Positions 16,301 through 23,232 of a DNA stretch of 33,020 nucleotides are shown one piece after another. Position 1 is the first letter of the stretch. Every line of letters starts with the position of its first letter. A program made the translations under genes and the position numbers. Location: NCBI GenBank assembly GCA_946407745.1, contig CAMJPQ010000037.1, positions 1 through 33,020 of the forward strand, in the 5' to 3' direction. Source of the stretch: an uncultured Clostridia bacterium (GTDB lineage: Bacteria; Bacillota; Clostridia; Christensenellales; Aristaeellaceae). The notes under the pieces were generated by a model that saw only the letters and a list, made by a program, of their open reading frames with translations, searched no databases and was not told where the DNA came from.

Positions 16301-17773
16301 TCAGCGGGTGTGCATCTCCTGCAGCAGCTCCGCCACAACGGCCTTCTCATCGAAGGCGTGGCGGACACCCTTGATCTCCTGGTAGGTTTCGTGGCCCTTG
16401 CCGGCCAGCACGATGATGTCGCCCTCGCGGGCCATGTTCAGCGCATAGCGGATGGCCTCGCGGCGGTTTTCGATCACGACATAGGGCTTGCCCACCGGGC
16501 GGATGCCCTCCTCGATGGCGGCGAGGATCTGCATGGGGTCCTCGGAGCGCGGGTTGTCGCTGGTCAGCACGCAGAAGTCTGCCAGCTCACCGCCGATCTG
16601 GCCCATCATCGGCCGCTTGCCGTGGTCGCGGTCACCGCCGCAGCCAAACAGAGCGATGACCCGCCCGCGCGTGAACTCGCGCACTGTTTCCAGAATGTTC
16701 TTCAGCGCCTCGGGGGAGTGGCTGTAGTCCAGTATCACCTTGTAAGGCGTGCCGGTTTCCAGCATCTCGATGCGCCCGGGCACTGACTTGACCTGCTCCA
16801 GGCCGCCGATGATGTCCTCGGCCCGGATGCCCAGCACCATGGCGCAGCTGGCTGCGGCCAGCGCGTTGTAGACGTTGAAGGTACCCGTCATCGACAGGCG
16901 CACAGGCATCTGGTGCATGCCCTGCAGGCGCGCCTCGAAGCTCACGCCGCCTTCGGAGACCTCGATGTCCCTCGCAAACAGGTCTGCGTCCACGCAGATG
17001 CCGAAGGTGACATAGGGAACCCTGATATCCCGCAGGATGGACGGCGTCCGCTCGTCGTCGGCATTGACGGCGGCATTGCGGACCATACCGCTGGTGAAGA
17101 AGGATTTCTTGGTCTCGAAATAGGCGTCCATGGTGCCGAAGTAGTCCAGGTGATCCTGCGAGAGGTTGGTGAAGCAGCCCACCTCGAACACCATGCCGTC
17201 CAGGCGTTTCATGTCAATGGCGTGCGCGGACACCTCCATGATAACGACCTGCACACCGTCGTCCAGCATTTCCTTCAGTGTCTGCTGCAGCTCGATCGGG
17301 TCAGGGGTGGTCAGGTGGCTGTCTAGCTTCCGCTCGCCGATCAGGCTGCCGGTGGTGCCGATCAGCCCGCAGCGGTAACCGGCCTTTTCGCATATTGCCT
17401 TGACCATATAGCTGGTGGTCGTCTTTCCCTTTGTACCGGTGATGCCCACCAGCTTCATCTGCCTGCCGGGCCAGCCGTAGAAGGCTGCCGCCATGCGGCT
17501 GAGCGCGCCGCGCACGCTGCTGACCAGCACCTGCGGCACCCCGCAGACCTCCGGCGCGTCCAGATAGCGCTCCACCACCAGCGCGGCGGCGCCGTTTTTC
17601 ACCGCCTGCGGGGCAAAATCGTGCGCGTCCACTCTGCTGCCGGGTATGCAGAAAAACAGGCCTCGGTCGGTCTGTTCTCTGGAGTTGCTGCTCACCTGGG
17701 CAATTTCTGTCTGCCGGTCGCCGCGCACACCGATCACATAGGGTACGTCGGCCAGCAGGTCCTGCAATGTCAT
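16301..17773 (-). CDS. murE: UDP-MurNAc-tripeptide ligase, meso-diaminopimelate type
   Basis: MurE adds the third residue of the peptidoglycan stem peptide. The 490-residue form carries the UDP-MurNAc region SSNSREQTDRGLFFCIPG, the ATP loop GTKGKTTT (113-120), the carbamylated-Lys region MEVSAHAIDMKRLDG, and DNPR at 406-409 with E411, the signature of meso-DAP enzymes rather than lysine ones. The ATG at 17773 is preferred because the family starts at this point (MTLQDLL) and GGGGGT lies a few nt upstream. An in-frame ATG at 17812 that overlaps the ftsL stop as TAATG, with GGAG 5 nt before it, would add 13 residues and remains possible. Neighbouring ftsI and murF are missing. Confidence 0.96.
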   Translation of the reverse strand: MTLQDLLADVPYVIGVRGDRQTEIAQVSSNSREQTDRGLFFCIPGSRVDAHDFAPQAVKNGAAALVVERYLDAPEVCGVPQVLVSSVRGALSRMAAAFYGWPGRQMKLVGITGTKGKTTTSYMVKAICEKAGYRCGLIGTTGSLIGERKLDSHLTTPDPIELQQTLKEMLDDGVQVVIMEVSAHAIDMKRLDGMVFEVGCFTNLSQDHLDYFGTMDAYFETKKSFFTSGMVRNAAVNADDERTPSILRDIRVPYVTFGICVDADLFARDIEVSEGGVSFEARLQGMHQMPVRLSMTGTFNVYNALAAASCAMVLGIRAEDIIGGLEQVKSVPGRIEMLETGTPYKVILDYSHSPEALKNILETVREFTRGRVIALFGCGGDRDHGKRPMMGQIGGELADFCVLTSDNPRSEDPMQILAAIEEGIRPVGKPYVVIENRREAIRYALNMAREGDIIVLAGKGHETYQEIKGVRHAFDEKAVVAELLQEMHTR

Positions 17774-17811
17774 CTTGTCAACCCCCAATGCGTAAAGAGG
17801 GATTTGTATCA

Positions 17812-18381
17812 TTACTGCTCCTGGAAAGGCTCCAGCACGGCGCCCTCGGGCACCCGCAGCTCAATGGGCGCTACGCCCTTGGAGGAAATCATGCCGATCT
17901 CCACTGCCTGCAGGCCCAGGTTCTGGTCCTCAACCAGGGCTTCGTATTCGGCCGTCAGCGCCTCGCACTCCGCCTCGGCCTCCGTGATCTGGCTGCGCAG
18001 GCGCCTCACGCGGGCATTCGCCTCGGCCACCTGCAGGCGGCCGGGAAGCCACAGGCACAGCAGCAGCACGCACAGCACGGCGGCGCCGATCATCACCCAC
18101 AGCCCTTTTGCGCCGGCGGCCTCCACGTTCTTCGCGCGGGTAGCGATCTCCCGCCTCTGGCGGGCCTGCAGCCGGCTTGCGCGGGCGCTGTGGCGGGTGT
18201 CCTCCTGATAGATGGGGCGCATGGCGGCATCAATCTGGGGAAGGCTCACGCTCATGCTGACCCTTGCGCCGGGGCGCTGGGCGGTCAGCTCCACGTCCTT
18301 GAGCTCCGAGAGGCGCCTGCGCTCACTGACCAGATGTGAGCGAACCCTCCGGCTGCCCCTTCGCAATGAGATGGTGGACAT
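17812..18381 (-). CDS. ftsL: FtsL-like bitopic cell division protein
   Basis: The 189 residues have a basic cytoplasmic N-terminus (1-93, rich in R, with alanine-rich helix 62-90), one membrane segment (about 94-113) and an external coiled coil (about 117-153: RLQVAEANARVRRLRSQITEAEAECEALTAEYEALVEDQ), followed by a short tail. FtsL is poorly conserved, so the call rests on this topology and the position between mraZ and murE; FtsL/FtsB proteins bridge FtsQ and the septal synthase (family knowledge). At ~190 residues it is longer than most FtsL (~100-130) because of its N-terminus. AAGGAGG lies 7 nt before the ATG, and the stop overlaps a possible murE start. Confidence 0.78.
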   Translation of the reverse strand: MSTISLRRGSRRVRSHLVSERRRLSELKDVELTAQRPGARVSMSVSLPQIDAAMRPIYQEDTRHSARASRLQARQRREIATRAKNVEAAGAKGLWVMIGAAVLCVLLLCLWLPGRLQVAEANARVRRLRSQITEAEAECEALTAEYEALVEDQNLGLQAVEIGMISSKGVAPIELRVPEGAVLEPFQEQ

Positions 18382-18414
18382 CTGCGCCCCTCCTTTCGCG
18401 GCACACGGTATGTA

Positions 18415-18969
18415 TTATGACTGAAGATCCCGCTCCAGGCGGTCCATTTCCTCCAGCGTGGAGGGCAGGGAGGCGAGGAAGGCGGCAAAGTCGGTCTGGT
18501 CCTTGGTGGCGGCGGCCACACGGATGTGGTTGCCCGCGCCGGAGATCTCGACTTCTTTTTCATCCCCCAGGATCAGGCTGCGGATCTTGGCGGGCAGCAG
18601 CACGCGGCCCTGGCCGTCGCAGTCCTGCCCGCGGAAGGAAAGCGCGTCGAAGAACTCAAGGAACTTGGTCAGGCTGGAATTGCGCTGCGACAGCTGGTCA
18701 TAGCCCTCGCGCACACGCGCCCACTGCACATTGCTGTAGATAGCGATGGACTTGAAGTCCTGCGAGGGGGCGATGACGAAGCCGGAGCCCAGCGAATCGC
18801 GGTACACCGCGGGGATGACCATGCGCCCCTTGTTGTCCAGTGTATGGCTGACCGAGCCGGTCAGGCGGCGTTCGTATTTTTCCGTCAGCCGCAGCTCTTC
18901 TTCTGTCAGCGGTATGCCGAAGGGTGTTGATTTGGTGGACTTTTCGGGCTTTTTTTCGTCTGCGCTCAA
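18415..18969 (-). CDS. mraZ: Transcriptional regulator MraZ with N-terminal extension
   Basis: MraZ is a double AbrB-fold DNA-binding protein that controls the division/cell-wall cluster from its own promoter in other bacteria. Two half-motifs are seen, SHTLDNKGRMVIPAVYRDSLG (41-61) and DCDGQGRVLLPAKIRSLIL (116-134). The start is inferred as TTG at 18969, behind GGGTGG with 6-nt spacing: the only earlier start in frame (GTG, 19056) coincides with the promoter's start of transcription, and no ATG is available. This gives 184 residues, about 38 more at the N-terminus than usual, lysine- and serine-rich. Uniquely, no rsmH follows: ftsL starts 33 nt downstream. Confidence 0.88.
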   Translation of the reverse strand: MSADEKKPEKSTKSTPFGIPLTEEELRLTEKYERRLTGSVSHTLDNKGRMVIPAVYRDSLGSGFVIAPSQDFKSIAIYSNVQWARVREGYDQLSQRNSSLTKFLEFFDALSFRGQDCDGQGRVLLPAKIRSLILGDEKEVEISGAGNHIRVAAATKDQTDFAAFLASLPSTLEEMDRLERDLQS

Positions 18970-19058
18970 AATCGTCCACCCGCCCTTCTGACCATGATTT
19001 GATGTGAAATTGGGAAATGATACCCTAAAATGGCACTTATCCCCTCTTTCTACCACCT

Positions 19059-19087
19059 ATTTTATATCACAAAGGGCCTGAATGCAA
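19059..19087 (-). promoter_or_regulatory. Promoter of the mraZ division/cell-wall cluster
   Basis: TTGCAT (19082-19087), a 17-nt spacer and TAAAAT (19059-19064). The -10 is good and the -35 shares TTGCATTC with the polC and ileS promoters. The implied leader is about 83 nt. Confidence 0.65.
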
Positions 19088-19210
19088 GTGCGAAATTACC
19101 AGAAATTTCGTCGCACAGCCTGGGCAGGGAGCTGTCGCAGCCGCTTTTGCGGAAGGTTTTTCTCACCGGAATTGTGCGAACGGATGTTCAGCAAACTATA
19201 TTTTGTGGAC

Positions 19211-19238
19211 AAAAAAACGCCCGACAGTGTCGGACGTT
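19211..19238 (-). terminator. Rho-independent terminator of the zinc-ribbon/metallophosphoesterase unit
   Basis: AACG, one mismatch and CCGAC pair with GTCGG and CGTT around an AGT loop; the minus strand then has seven T (19211-19217). It lies about 90 nt after the metallophosphoesterase stop. Confidence 0.85.
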
Positions 19239-19328
19239 TCTTCCCTGCCGGTGAAGCCCTCAGAGAGGGGTGCAGGCAGGCGACTCTATAAAAAACTTCA
19301 ATAACAGAATGAAGATGATAGATGCAGT

Positions 19329-20036
19329 CTATAATTGTGGAATCCGGATTTCCTTCAGCCGGAAGCCCAGGCTGTCGCAGGAGGTGAGGTAATAGTCGAT
19401 ACCATGGTGACTGCCCGTGAAGCCTGTGGCGATGCCCGCGCCATGCAAGTGCCCGTACACCACGCAGCGGACACCGTAGCGCTCCATCAGCGCGGTGACC
19501 TCCGTGTCGCGCAGGCTCAGGTACAGCGGCGGAAAGTGGGTCATGGCGACCAGGGGCCGCTCGTTCGCCAGCTTCTGCCCTGCCTGCAGGGAAAGCTCGA
19601 GGCGGATCAGCTCCCTGCGGTACAGCCGCTCGTCCCCGGGGTCAAGCGGGGCGGCTTCCGTGGGCAGCGTCCACCCGCGTGAACCGCATACCACGCAAGT
19701 GCCCAGGTCCAGCGCGTTGTTCTGCACCGCCCGCATGCCGTCAGGCAGCATGGCCTGCAGCCTTGCGAGGGAGGGCCACCAATAGTCATGGTTGCCCTTC
19801 AGCAGCACCTTTCGCCCCGGGAGGGTGCCGATGGCCCGCAGGTCCTCCAGCGCCTCCGCGGGTGTCATTGCCCAGGAAATGTCCCCGGCAATGAGCACGG
19901 TGTCCTCCGCGGTGACACGGCTGCGCCAGTCCTCGCAGATGCGCTCGAAATGCCCCTCCCAGTGCTGGCCGAACACGTCCATCGGTTTTTCCTGCCCGCC
20001 GGGCAGGTGAAGATCGGCAACGGCAAACAGCCTCAT
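19329..20036 (-). CDS. Calcineurin-like metallophosphoesterase (COG1768-like)
   Basis: A dinuclear-metal phosphohydrolase of 235 residues with every block of the fold: ADLHL (D8, H10), GDISW (D52), KGNHDYWW (N82, H83), MTHFPP and GHLHGAG. The block IAGDISWAMTPAEALEDL and KGNHDYWW resemble the small bacterial family COG1768 (from memory), whose substrate is not known to me. It has no signal peptide and is probably cytoplasmic. It starts 18 nt after the zinc-ribbon gene with a GGGG site upstream, so the two form a pair ending at the terminator at 19211-19238. Confidence 0.9.
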   Translation of the reverse strand: MRLFAVADLHLPGGQEKPMDVFGQHWEGHFERICEDWRSRVTAEDTVLIAGDISWAMTPAEALEDLRAIGTLPGRKVLLKGNHDYWWPSLARLQAMLPDGMRAVQNNALDLGTCVVCGSRGWTLPTEAAPLDPGDERLYRRELIRLELSLQAGQKLANERPLVAMTHFPPLYLSLRDTEVTALMERYGVRCVVYGHLHGAGIATGFTGSHHGIDYYLTSCDSLGFRLKEIRIPQL

Positions 20037-20054
20037 CGTGAGACCCCGCGCCGC

Positions 20055-20483
20055 TCAGCGCTCGTCGCCGTCTCCCATGTCGTCATTCTCTTCCTGCTCC
20101 TTCTCTTCGTCCTCGCGCACGCTCTCCAGGCTCAGCTCGTGGTTGAGCTTGTTGTACTCCGGATTGCTGATTTCCTCTTCCATCTCCGGGATGATCTCGT
20201 CCATGGTGGAAACGGAATCCATGCCGCCGATGGCGCTGGAGTCCACATTGTTTTCCGGGTCGTCGGTGGAGCGGGTCGTACCGCTCCCGCCTGCGCTCAT
20301 TTCCTTCTCGCACAGGGCGCAAACGTCCTTGCCGGGCAATACAGGCATTTCATTGCAGATGGAGCACAGCTCCACCTCCTCCGCCTGGGGCGCGCCGCGC
20401 ATTTCCTGCAGGCAGACCTTGCAGTACTGCTCCTTCTCGGTGATGTAGTTCAGTTCGCACCGGGGGCAAAGTGAAAACTTCAT
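20055..20483 (-). CDS. Zinc-ribbon protein with acidic C-terminal tail
   Basis: The 142 residues carry four CxxC knuckles (C6/C9, C21/C24, C40/C43, C55/C58), enough for two zinc ribbons, then a disordered, highly acidic tail (about 95-142, runs of E and D). I do not recognise a named family. The start at 20483 is chosen because AAGGAGG lies 9 nt upstream; an in-frame start 16 codons earlier lacks a site and adds non-conserved sequence. A perfect-consensus promoter sits about 200 nt upstream. The gene precedes a COG1768-like phosphoesterase by 18 nt. Such proteins often bind nucleic acid or protein partners, but none can be named here. Confidence 0.85.
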   Translation of the reverse strand: MKFSLCPRCELNYITEKEQYCKVCLQEMRGAPQAEEVELCSICNEMPVLPGKDVCALCEKEMSAGGSGTTRSTDDPENNVDSSAIGGMDSVSTMDEIIPEMEEEISNPEYNKLNHELSLESVREDEEKEQEENDDMGDGDER

Positions 20484-20682
20484 GGAACGGGGCCTCCTTT
20501 GTGATCGGCTTCGGATACCACACTGTGGCACGCAAAACCACGCATCACGGAAAAATTAACTGCTGACTATGATAATAACCCACAGAAGCGCGGGAAATCG
20601 CCGCAAAAATGGGACAAATCCCCACTGCATGCCGATTTGCCGAAATAAGCGCCGCTGTTCAATCAATATCATATGCGCCATG

Positions 20683-20710
20683 ATTATACACTGCTTTTTC
20701 CATCTGTCAA
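20683..20710 (-). promoter_or_regulatory. Perfect-consensus promoter of the zinc-ribbon/metallophosphoesterase unit
   Basis: TTGACA (20705-20710), a 16-nt spacer and TATAAT (20683-20688). Both boxes match the sigma-A consensus exactly, the only such case in the window. Confidence 0.9.
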
Positions 20711-20752
20711 GTGTTTGGACAACACCGCCGCGGAGAAGGCGATCAGATGACA

Positions 20753-20782
20753 TTACAATTCAGCCTTTCGGCTGAACTGTAA
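20753..20782 (-). terminator. Hairpin, probable terminator of the GH20-proBA-importer unit
   Basis: TTACA, one mismatch and TTCAGCC pair with GGCTGAA and TGTAA around a 4-nt loop (GAAA on the minus strand). It lies about 30 nt after the ATPase stop. It lacks a proper T-run, so termination is uncertain. Confidence 0.45.
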
Positions 20783-20811
20783 CATTGGATGGCGCAAAGC
20801 GGCGCCGGCGG

Positions 20812-21576
20812 TCATTCCTCCTGCGTCCAGGGTGAAAGAAGGCCGCGCATCCACCCGAACACATCCATCTCATATACATCGCTGAGTACCTGCGGCGCCA
20901 GCACCTCGCGCACCGGGCCGATGGCGGCGCTCCGGCCGTCGTTCAGCAGCAGGGCGTGGGTGCCGTAGCGGCGCGCCAGGCTCAGGTCGTGCACCACCGA
21001 CAGCACCGAGCGGCCGCCCTGCATGAGCCAGCGCTGTATGAGGCCGAAAATCTGCTGCTGGTATTTCAGGTCCAGGTGGTTTGCCGGCTCGTCCAGCACC
21101 ATCAGGCGCGGCTGCTGCGCAAACACCTGCGCGAGGAACACCCGCTGCTGTTCGCCGCCGGAGAGCGCCAGAAGGCTTGCGTGCCGCCGATCGGTCAGGC
21201 CGGTGTCGCGCAGGGCCTGCGAAATGGCCTCATCCCCCGCGCTGTCCATGTGGCGGAGGAAGCCGCGCTCATGTGCGTAGCGCCCCAGGCGCACCAGCTC
21301 CTCCACGGTGTAGCTGTACTGCACTGCGTGCTGCTGGCTGAGCACCGCCATCACCCGCGCCACATCCGCAGGCTTTCTGCCGCGCATGGGCACCCCCTCC
21401 AGCAGGAAATCTCCCTCATAGGGCACCGCCTGTGCCAGCGCGCGCACCAGCGAGCTCTTTCCCGCGCCGTTGGGGCCGACCAGCATCCACCACTCCCCGG
21501 GGCGCACATGGAAGGAGACGCTGTTCACAACCGTCCTTTCGCCGTAGCGGACGGTGATATCACGGGCCGTGAGCAT
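20812..21576 (-). CDS. FecE/BtuD-type ABC importer ATP-binding protein
   Basis: This is the ATPase of a type II importer for iron-siderophore, haem or cobalamin. The 254 residues have Walker A GPNGAGKSS (34-42), Q-loop Q81/Q82, signature LSGGE (138-142), Walker B LMVLDE (158-163) and the switch His in SVVHDLSLA. The ATG at 21576 overlaps the permease stop (TGATG), behind an AAAGGGGGC site. A longer open frame upstream is antisense-like and lies inside the permease gene in another phase. The partner permease is directly upstream, but no substrate-binding protein is seen within the window. The exact ligand cannot be told. Confidence 0.93.
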   Translation of the reverse strand: MLTARDITVRYGERTVVNSVSFHVRPGEWWMLVGPNGAGKSSLVRALAQAVPYEGDFLLEGVPMRGRKPADVARVMAVLSQQHAVQYSYTVEELVRLGRYAHERGFLRHMDSAGDEAISQALRDTGLTDRRHASLLALSGGEQQRVFLAQVFAQQPRLMVLDEPANHLDLKYQQQIFGLIQRWLMQGGRSVLSVVHDLSLARRYGTHALLLNDGRSAAIGPVREVLAPQVLSDVYEMDVFGWMRGLLSPWTQEE

Positions 21577-22604
21577 CAGCGCCTGCCCCCTTTCGTCGCG
21601 CGGAAGATCCACACAAAGGCCACCGCGCCCACCAGTGAGGTGACCACGCCGATGGACAGCTCGATGGGGGAGAGGAGGGTGCGGGCGGCCAGGTCGGCCA
21701 GCAGCAGGAAAACCGCCCCGGCATACATGGAGGCGGGCAGCAGCCGCCGGTGGTTCGGGCCGACCAACATCCTGGCGATGTGCGGCATGACCAGGCCGAC
21801 AAAGCTGATGGTGCCGCCCACGGACACGCACACGCCGATGAGCACCGACACCACGATGAGCACGGTCAGCTTCACCGCCCGCACGGAGATGCCCACAGCC
21901 CTTGCGTTTTCCTCGCCCACGGCAAAGGCGTTCAGCTCGCGCCACAGCCGCATCAGCACAAGGGAGGCAAGGCAGAGCGCCGCCAGCAGGATGCCTGCCT
22001 GCTGCCAGCTGGCGCCGGAGAGGGACCCAATCGTCCAGAAAGTGATGGACTTGATTTTTTCCCCGGCAAATGAAATAACCAGGCTCATCAGCGCGGAGGC
22101 GAACATGGAAAAGATGATGCCGATAAGAATGATGGAATGCGTGGAGAAGGAGCGGTCCAGCGTGAAGGCCAGCGAGAGGATGAGCAGCAGGGAGAGGAAG
22201 GCAAACAGCATGGCCATGGCCATGGTTCCCGCCATGGGTACGGCAGGCAGCGTGAGGTCAAAGGCCAGAGAGGCCACCGCGCCCAGCGACGCGCCAGCGG
22301 ACACGCCCAGTGTGGAGCCGTCCGCCAGAGGGTTGCGCAGCAGGCCCTGCATGGCGGCGCCGCACAGGCTCAGCGCGGCGCCGGAAAGGGCCACACAGCA
22401 CACACGGGGCAGGCGAACCCGCAGCAGGATGGCGGCCGCGCTGCCGGTCACCTCTTCACCCAGCAGGGCGCGCCGGATCACACTGAGCGTTTCCCCCAGT
22501 GGGATGGCCACACTGCCAGCGCACACGCACAGCAAAAAGACCCCTGCCAGCAATACAGCGCACAGGGGGATCGTGAGGCGGTGTGTCAGCTTGCTCTCTG
22601 CCAT
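21576..22604 (-). CDS. FecCD-family ABC importer permease
   Basis: A polytopic permease of 342 residues, about ten membrane helices, of the FecCD/BtuC group that moves metal chelates or cobalamin. Family blocks seen are LRLPRVCCVALSGAALSLCGAAMQGLLRNPLADGSTLGVSAGAS (near 62-105) and GTISFVGLVMPHIARMLVGPNHRRLLPAS near 260-290. GGAG lies 6 nt before the ATG at 22604; a TTG thirteen codons upstream is rejected for lack of a site. It begins 19 nt after a membrane-anchored unknown gene and overlaps the ATPase gene by 1 nt. The binding protein that normally precedes it is missing. Confidence 0.93.
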   Translation of the reverse strand: MAESKLTHRLTIPLCAVLLAGVFLLCVCAGSVAIPLGETLSVIRRALLGEEVTGSAAAILLRVRLPRVCCVALSGAALSLCGAAMQGLLRNPLADGSTLGVSAGASLGAVASLAFDLTLPAVPMAGTMAMAMLFAFLSLLLILSLAFTLDRSFSTHSIILIGIIFSMFASALMSLVISFAGEKIKSITFWTIGSLSGASWQQAGILLAALCLASLVLMRLWRELNAFAVGEENARAVGISVRAVKLTVLIVVSVLIGVCVSVGGTISFVGLVMPHIARMLVGPNHRRLLPASMYAGAVFLLLADLAARTLLSPIELSIGVVTSLVGAVAFVWIFRATKGGRR

Positions 22605-22623
22605 GCTCGTCTCCGGGGATTGA

Positions 22624-23163
22624 TCAATCGGTAAGGTTCTCAATCAGGGTCAGGCTGCGGATGCGCCACTGGCCGTTCTCTTTCACCAGCGCCACACGGT
22701 ATTTCGCGCTCTGCCACGCGGGCGGATAGAGCGCCGCCGCGCCGCGCTGGTTCACGGCTTCCTCTGCCTTGTTGCCCTTGATGCGGCCGTCAATGGAGGG
22801 GATGCGCTCTACGGCATCCACCCGCACGCCCGTGTCCCAGGGCCAGACCCAGAAAAAGCCGGTCTCAATGCGGTGGTCGATGCCGCGGATGGTGTAGTCC
22901 TGGTAGGGGGACGTGCCGCTCTGTGCCGCCAGCAGCGCGGCGTCGTGGTCCAGAAAGCTCTGCTGGAAATACTTGGTCAGCTCGCTGCGGCTGCCGTCCA
23001 TCATGATCACCTGCGCGCGCCTTGCCATGCCGTCCTTGATGACGATCTGTATGTTGGTCAGGTTCATGGCATAGTAAAAGCTGACCACCAGCAGCGACAG
23101 CACAAGCACGGCCACAAACAGGCGGGAGGCGATGAACCACAGCAGGCGGCGGAGGTATTTCAC
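22624..23163 (-). CDS. 179-aa membrane-anchored protein of unknown function
   Basis: I do not recognise this protein. It has a basic N-terminus (MKYLRRLLW), one hydrophobic segment (about 13-33) and an external part of ~145 residues with a mixed alpha/beta look, tryptophans (FFWVWPWDTG) and a C-terminal strand (YRVALVKENGQWRIRSLTLIE) resembling the NTF2/DUF-type lumenal domains seen in Clostridia. The start is a GTG at 23163 with AAAGGAG 7 nt upstream. It sits between hslO and the importer permease, but is not a lipoprotein (no lipobox) and hence is a poor candidate for the missing binding protein. Confidence 0.78.
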   Translation of the reverse strand: MKYLRRLLWFIASRLFVAVLVLSLLVVSFYYAMNLTNIQIVIKDGMARRAQVIMMDGSRSELTKYFQQSFLDHDAALLAAQSGTSPYQDYTIRGIDHRIETGFFWVWPWDTGVRVDAVERIPSIDGRIKGNKAEEAVNQRGAAALYPPAWQSAKYRVALVKENGQWRIRSLTLIENLTD

Positions 23164-23232
23164 GGCGCGGCTCCTTTCAGGGGGAATGGGGCATCCATGA
23201 ATATAACGATGCCCGGGGCGTTTCTGTTCCCG

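Larger units (their letters stand above)
18970..19328. other. 359-nt gene-free stretch upstream of mraZ
   Basis: It holds the mraZ leader (18970-19052), the mraZ promoter (19059-19087) and the terminator for the metallophosphoesterase unit (19211-19238). The mraZ leader starts with a GG-n4-AAG element repeated at 10-nt spacing (GGTAGAAAG, GGGGATAAG), a loose candidate for MraZ self-binding. Nothing else is seen. Confidence 0.6.
20484..20811. other. 328-nt stretch: leader of the zinc-ribbon unit and end of the importer unit
   Basis: It holds a perfect promoter (20683-20710), a ~190-nt 5' leader for the zinc-ribbon gene and a strong hairpin (20753-20782) after the ATPase gene. A 38-codon frame (20556-20672, minus, hydrophobic C-terminus FPALLWVIIIVSS) opens almost at the predicted transcription start, without a ribosome site. 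No known riboswitch is recognised. Confidence 0.6.

Noticed and set aside
20956-22623. A 555-codon plus-strand frame
   Set aside because: It is antisense to the FecE/FecCD pair, whose motifs and membrane helices are clear.
22624-23163. The 179-aa protein as the missing substrate-binding protein
   Set aside because: It has no lipobox and is too short for the two-lobed fold of such proteins (~300 residues).
23189-23214. GGGCATC/GATGCCC hairpin between hslO and the 179-aa gene as a terminator
   Set aside because: The stem is only 7 bp with a 12-nt loop and no T-run follows in either direction.
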